Shown here: positions 62,152 to 64,000 of the stretch, piece by piece
Layout of the letters: every line of letters starts with the position of its first letter
Numbering within the stretch: the first letter of the stretch is position 1
Assembly: GCF_003634455.1 (NCBI RefSeq)
Contig: NZ_RBLC01000003.1
Location: 248,001 to 312,000, forward strand
Origin: Flavobacterium endophyticum
Lineage (GTDB): Bacteria > Bacteroidota > Bacteroidia > Flavobacteriales > Flavobacteriaceae
Length of the DNA stretch: 64,000 bases
Reading direction: 5' to 3'
Program-made: the position numbers and the translations under genes
The notes under the pieces: generated by a model
Database searches by the model: none
What the model was told of the DNA's origin: nothing
The model's input: only the letters and a program-made list of their open reading frames with translations

Positions 62152-63492
62152 ATGAGTTCGAAAATTTTGGTGATTGATGATGACACGTCTTTTTGCGTAA
62201 TGCTGAAAACCTTTTTACAAAAAAAAGGTTATGATGTTACCAATGCTTTCACTGCAAGAGAAGCAGAAGAAGCAATAAAAAATCAAGTTTTCGATGTGGT
62301 CTTGACGGATATCCGACTGCCTGACAGCGACGGCATCCAGATCCTAAAATCCATCAAAGAAACTTCTTTCAAAACCCAAGTCGTATTGATGACCGGTTAT
62401 ACAGATATCAAAACAGCCGTAAGCGCCATGAAAATGGGAGCTTATGATTATGTCGGAAAGCCTATCAATCCTGACGAGATTCTTCATACCATTGAACAAT
62501 CCTTAAAAAAGAGAGCTGAAAAACCGGAACCTGTTGCCACAAAAAGCGAAAAGAAAGAAACTACCGATCTTGCTTTTGTGAAAGGGATAAGTTCTACTTC
62601 AAACCAATTACACGAATACATCAGCCTTGTCTCGCCAACCAATATGTCAGTACTGATTATTGGCGACAGCGGTACGGGAAAAGAATATATTGCACATACC
62701 ATACACACGCAAAGCAAGCGAAAAGATAAGCCTTTTATTCCAGTAGATTGCGGTGCCATTCCAAAAGAATTGGCTTCTAGCGAGTTTTTCGGACATATAA
62801 AAGGTTCTTTTACGGGAGCTATCAATGACAAGACGGGCCATTTCGAAGCGGCCAATGGTGGTACTTTATTTTTAGATGAAGTTGGAAACCTTTCGTATGA
62901 AGTCCAAATCCAACTGCTTCGTGCTTTGCAGGAACGCAAAGTAAAACCTGTCGGCAGCAATCACGAAATCAAAGTAGATATCAGGGTCATTGCGGCTACA
63001 AACGAAGATTTATCAGAAGCTGTTAAGCGTGGCGATTTCAGGGAAGATTTATATCATAGGCTCAATGAATTTTGCATCCAAGCTCCTAGATTAAGCGAAA
63101 GAAAACATGACATCATGGTGTTTGCGCATCATTTCTTAGCTTTGGCCAATGAAGATTTAGAAAAAGACATTGAAGGCTTTGATGATGAAGTCATTGAATT
63201 GTTTATGAATTATGACTGGCCAGGAAATCTTCGCGAGATGAAAAATACAATCAAGCGATCTGTATTGCTTACCAAAACCAATTCAGTGCCTATTGATGTC
63301 TTGCCTCAAGAAATGCGTTCGGCTATTGAGCAAGAAAATGCTGTTTCGTATTATTCAAAAGAAAATGAAGAATCTGCAATTCGCTCTGCTTTGGAAAAAG
63401 CAGGTTTCAACAAAACCAAGGCGGCAAAACTTTTGAATATAGACCGAAAAACGCTTTACAACAAGCTGAAATTATACAGTATAGACCTTTAG
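62152..63492 (+). CDS. NtrC-family sigma-54-dependent response regulator
   Basis: A 446-residue activator. The receiver (1-120) has VIDDDTSF, the phospho-Asp in FDVVLTDIRLPDSDG, and VLMTGYTD and VGKPINPDE. The AAA+ domain (about 140-380) has Walker A GDSGTGKE, the sigma-54-contact loop GSFTGA (Ser instead of the usual Ala) in HIKGSFTGAINDKTG, Walker B TLFLDEVGN, and the arginine-finger region. The C-terminal Fis-type HTH reads FNKTKAAKLLNIDRKTLYNKL. It ends 4 bp inside the convergent kinase gene, which is a likely partner. Confidence 0.96.
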   Translation: MSSKILVIDDDTSFCVMLKTFLQKKGYDVTNAFTAREAEEAIKNQVFDVVLTDIRLPDSDGIQILKSIKETSFKTQVVLMTGYTDIKTAVSAMKMGAYDYVGKPINPDEILHTIEQSLKKRAEKPEPVATKSEKKETTDLAFVKGISSTSNQLHEYISLVSPTNMSVLIIGDSGTGKEYIAHTIHTQSKRKDKPFIPVDCGAIPKELASSEFFGHIKGSFTGAINDKTGHFEAANGGTLFLDEVGNLSYEVQIQLLRALQERKVKPVGSNHEIKVDIRVIAATNEDLSEAVKRGDFREDLYHRLNEFCIQAPRLSERKHDIMVFAHHFLALANEDLEKDIEGFDDEVIELFMNYDWPGNLREMKNTIKRSVLLTKTNSVPIDVLPQEMRSAIEQENAVSYYSKENEESAIRSALEKAGFNKTKAAKLLNIDRKTLYNKLKLYSIDL

Positions 63493-64000
63493 TTAATTTC
63501 CTTTTCAAGCTCTGAAATTAGTACCGATAGTTTTTGAAAAACGACTTCGACATACTTTTCCATGTCCTCTTTGTCATACCCTAAAGTTTGGTCTTCTATC
63601 GGCTCCAGCAAATCTGAAATTGTATAGACTTCCATCTGTTTCAACATCGGAATCATCTTATGCGCTATTTCAGCCATCCTTTGATGGTTCATTTCCGCAA
63701 CGGCTGTTCGCAACGATTCTGAATTTTCGGCAACGCTGGTTATAAACGTATCGACAATTAGTTTTAAAGAAACAGGATCGTTTTGCGTAAACTTGTTCAA
63801 GCTGGACAAATCAAACAATTTCTCGTCCTTTTTGGCATTGGTCACCTGAACAGCAACATCCATCGGCTTTCCATTGAAAATAGATTTCATCAAAAGAAGC
63901 AATTCTTCCAATCGTAATGGTTTTGGGTGAAAAGCTGTAAATCCTTTGCTTGTAAAGTCTTCCGGATTCAAATTTCTTTTGCCAGACAAGGCAATCACAG
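63489..64000 (-). CDS. C-terminus of a hybrid histidine kinase, receiver plus HPt (truncated at the window edge)
   Basis: The last 170 residues are present and the gene continues past the window. The first part (IALSGKRNLNPEDFTSKGFT, AFHPKPLRLEELLLL) is the end of a receiver domain with its switch Ser and Lys. The rest is a histidine phosphotransfer module with the phosphorylatable His in MAEIAHKMIPMLKQMEV. So it belongs to a phosphorelay kinase. It overlaps the stop codon of the NtrC-type regulator by 4 bp; transfer of phosphate to that regulator is plausible. Confidence 0.85.
   Translation of the reverse strand, partial: VIALSGKRNLNPEDFTSKGFTAFHPKPLRLEELLLLMKSIFNGKPMDVAVQVTNAKKDEKLFDLSSLNKFTQNDPVSLKLIVDTFITSVAENSESLRTAVAEMNHQRMAEIAHKMIPMLKQMEVYTISDLLEPIEDQTLGYDKEDMEKYVEVVFQKLSVLISELEKEIN

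Overview
The window looks like a chromosomal segment of a member of the Bacteroidota, most likely Flavobacterium or a close relative in the Flavobacteriaceae. The evidence is low GC, the absence of Shine-Dalgarno sequences before most starts, many exact matches to the Bacteroidota -7 promoter box TAnnTTTG, three proteins with type IX secretion (T9SS) sorting domains (two type A, one type B), an S46 dipeptidyl-peptidase, SprB-type repeats, and gene sets such as hpt-adk-obg and purK-purE. I see no rRNA, tRNA, insertion sequence, CRISPR array or intact prophage.

Layout. Bases 1-733 carry no gene but hold a regular 21-bp tandem array. From 734 to 8906 the minus strand carries an S46 peptidase, an LTA-synthase-like sulfatase-fold membrane enzyme, and an operon hpt-adk-CBS/CorC protein-obg. 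From 9096 to 14637 come a PQQ-type sugar dehydrogenase lipoprotein, an orphan helical protein, ppk1 and a VCBS/FG-GAP T9SS cargo. An HTH protein (14989) and about 740 bp of palindrome-rich non-coding DNA precede a surface locus (16142-23594): tail-collar protein, periplasmic-binding-fold protein without signal peptide, and an 1895-residue SprB-repeat adhesin.

From 23759 to 28769: an alcohol dehydrogenase, a DUF2461 protein, an OmpR-type two-component pair divergent from a secreted protein, and a small YqaE/Pmp3 protein. From 28834 to 35668 lies the most interesting region. A four-gene minus-strand operon (caspase-fold lipoprotein, DUF4831-like lipoprotein, secreted protein, outer-membrane barrel-like protein) is divergent from a four-gene plus-strand operon (lipoprotein, multi-span membrane protein, small histidine kinase, LuxR-type regulator). 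Each divergent promoter carries the same 18-20 bp palindrome about 20 nt upstream of its -7 box, so the two operons are probably one co-regulated envelope system.

From 35749 to 44721: a serine beta-lactamase-like hydrolase, purK-purE, an M3 oligopeptidase and a 1267-residue type B T9SS protein. From 44850 to 47159 a GbsR/MarR-like regulator sits upstream of a DCC-domain protein and an SDR39U1-type epimerase; a TTTCA-N8-TGAAA operator is present before both the regulator and the DCC gene. From 47201 to 61314: UbiA-like protein, gcvP, a secreted protein, truncated globin, KASIII-like enzyme, methyltransferase, glycosyltransferase, mlaE-mlaF, GDP-mannose pyrophosphorylase, SprT-like protein, methyltransferase-vanW pair, SDR and an M28 lipoprotein peptidase. 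The window ends with a small PepSY-like secreted protein, an NtrC-type regulator and the truncated 3' end of a phosphorelay kinase (receiver plus HPt).

All product calls come from reading motifs by eye; no database search was run. Start codons were moved downstream of the longest open frame where a signal peptide, a family N-terminus or a promoter box demanded it.
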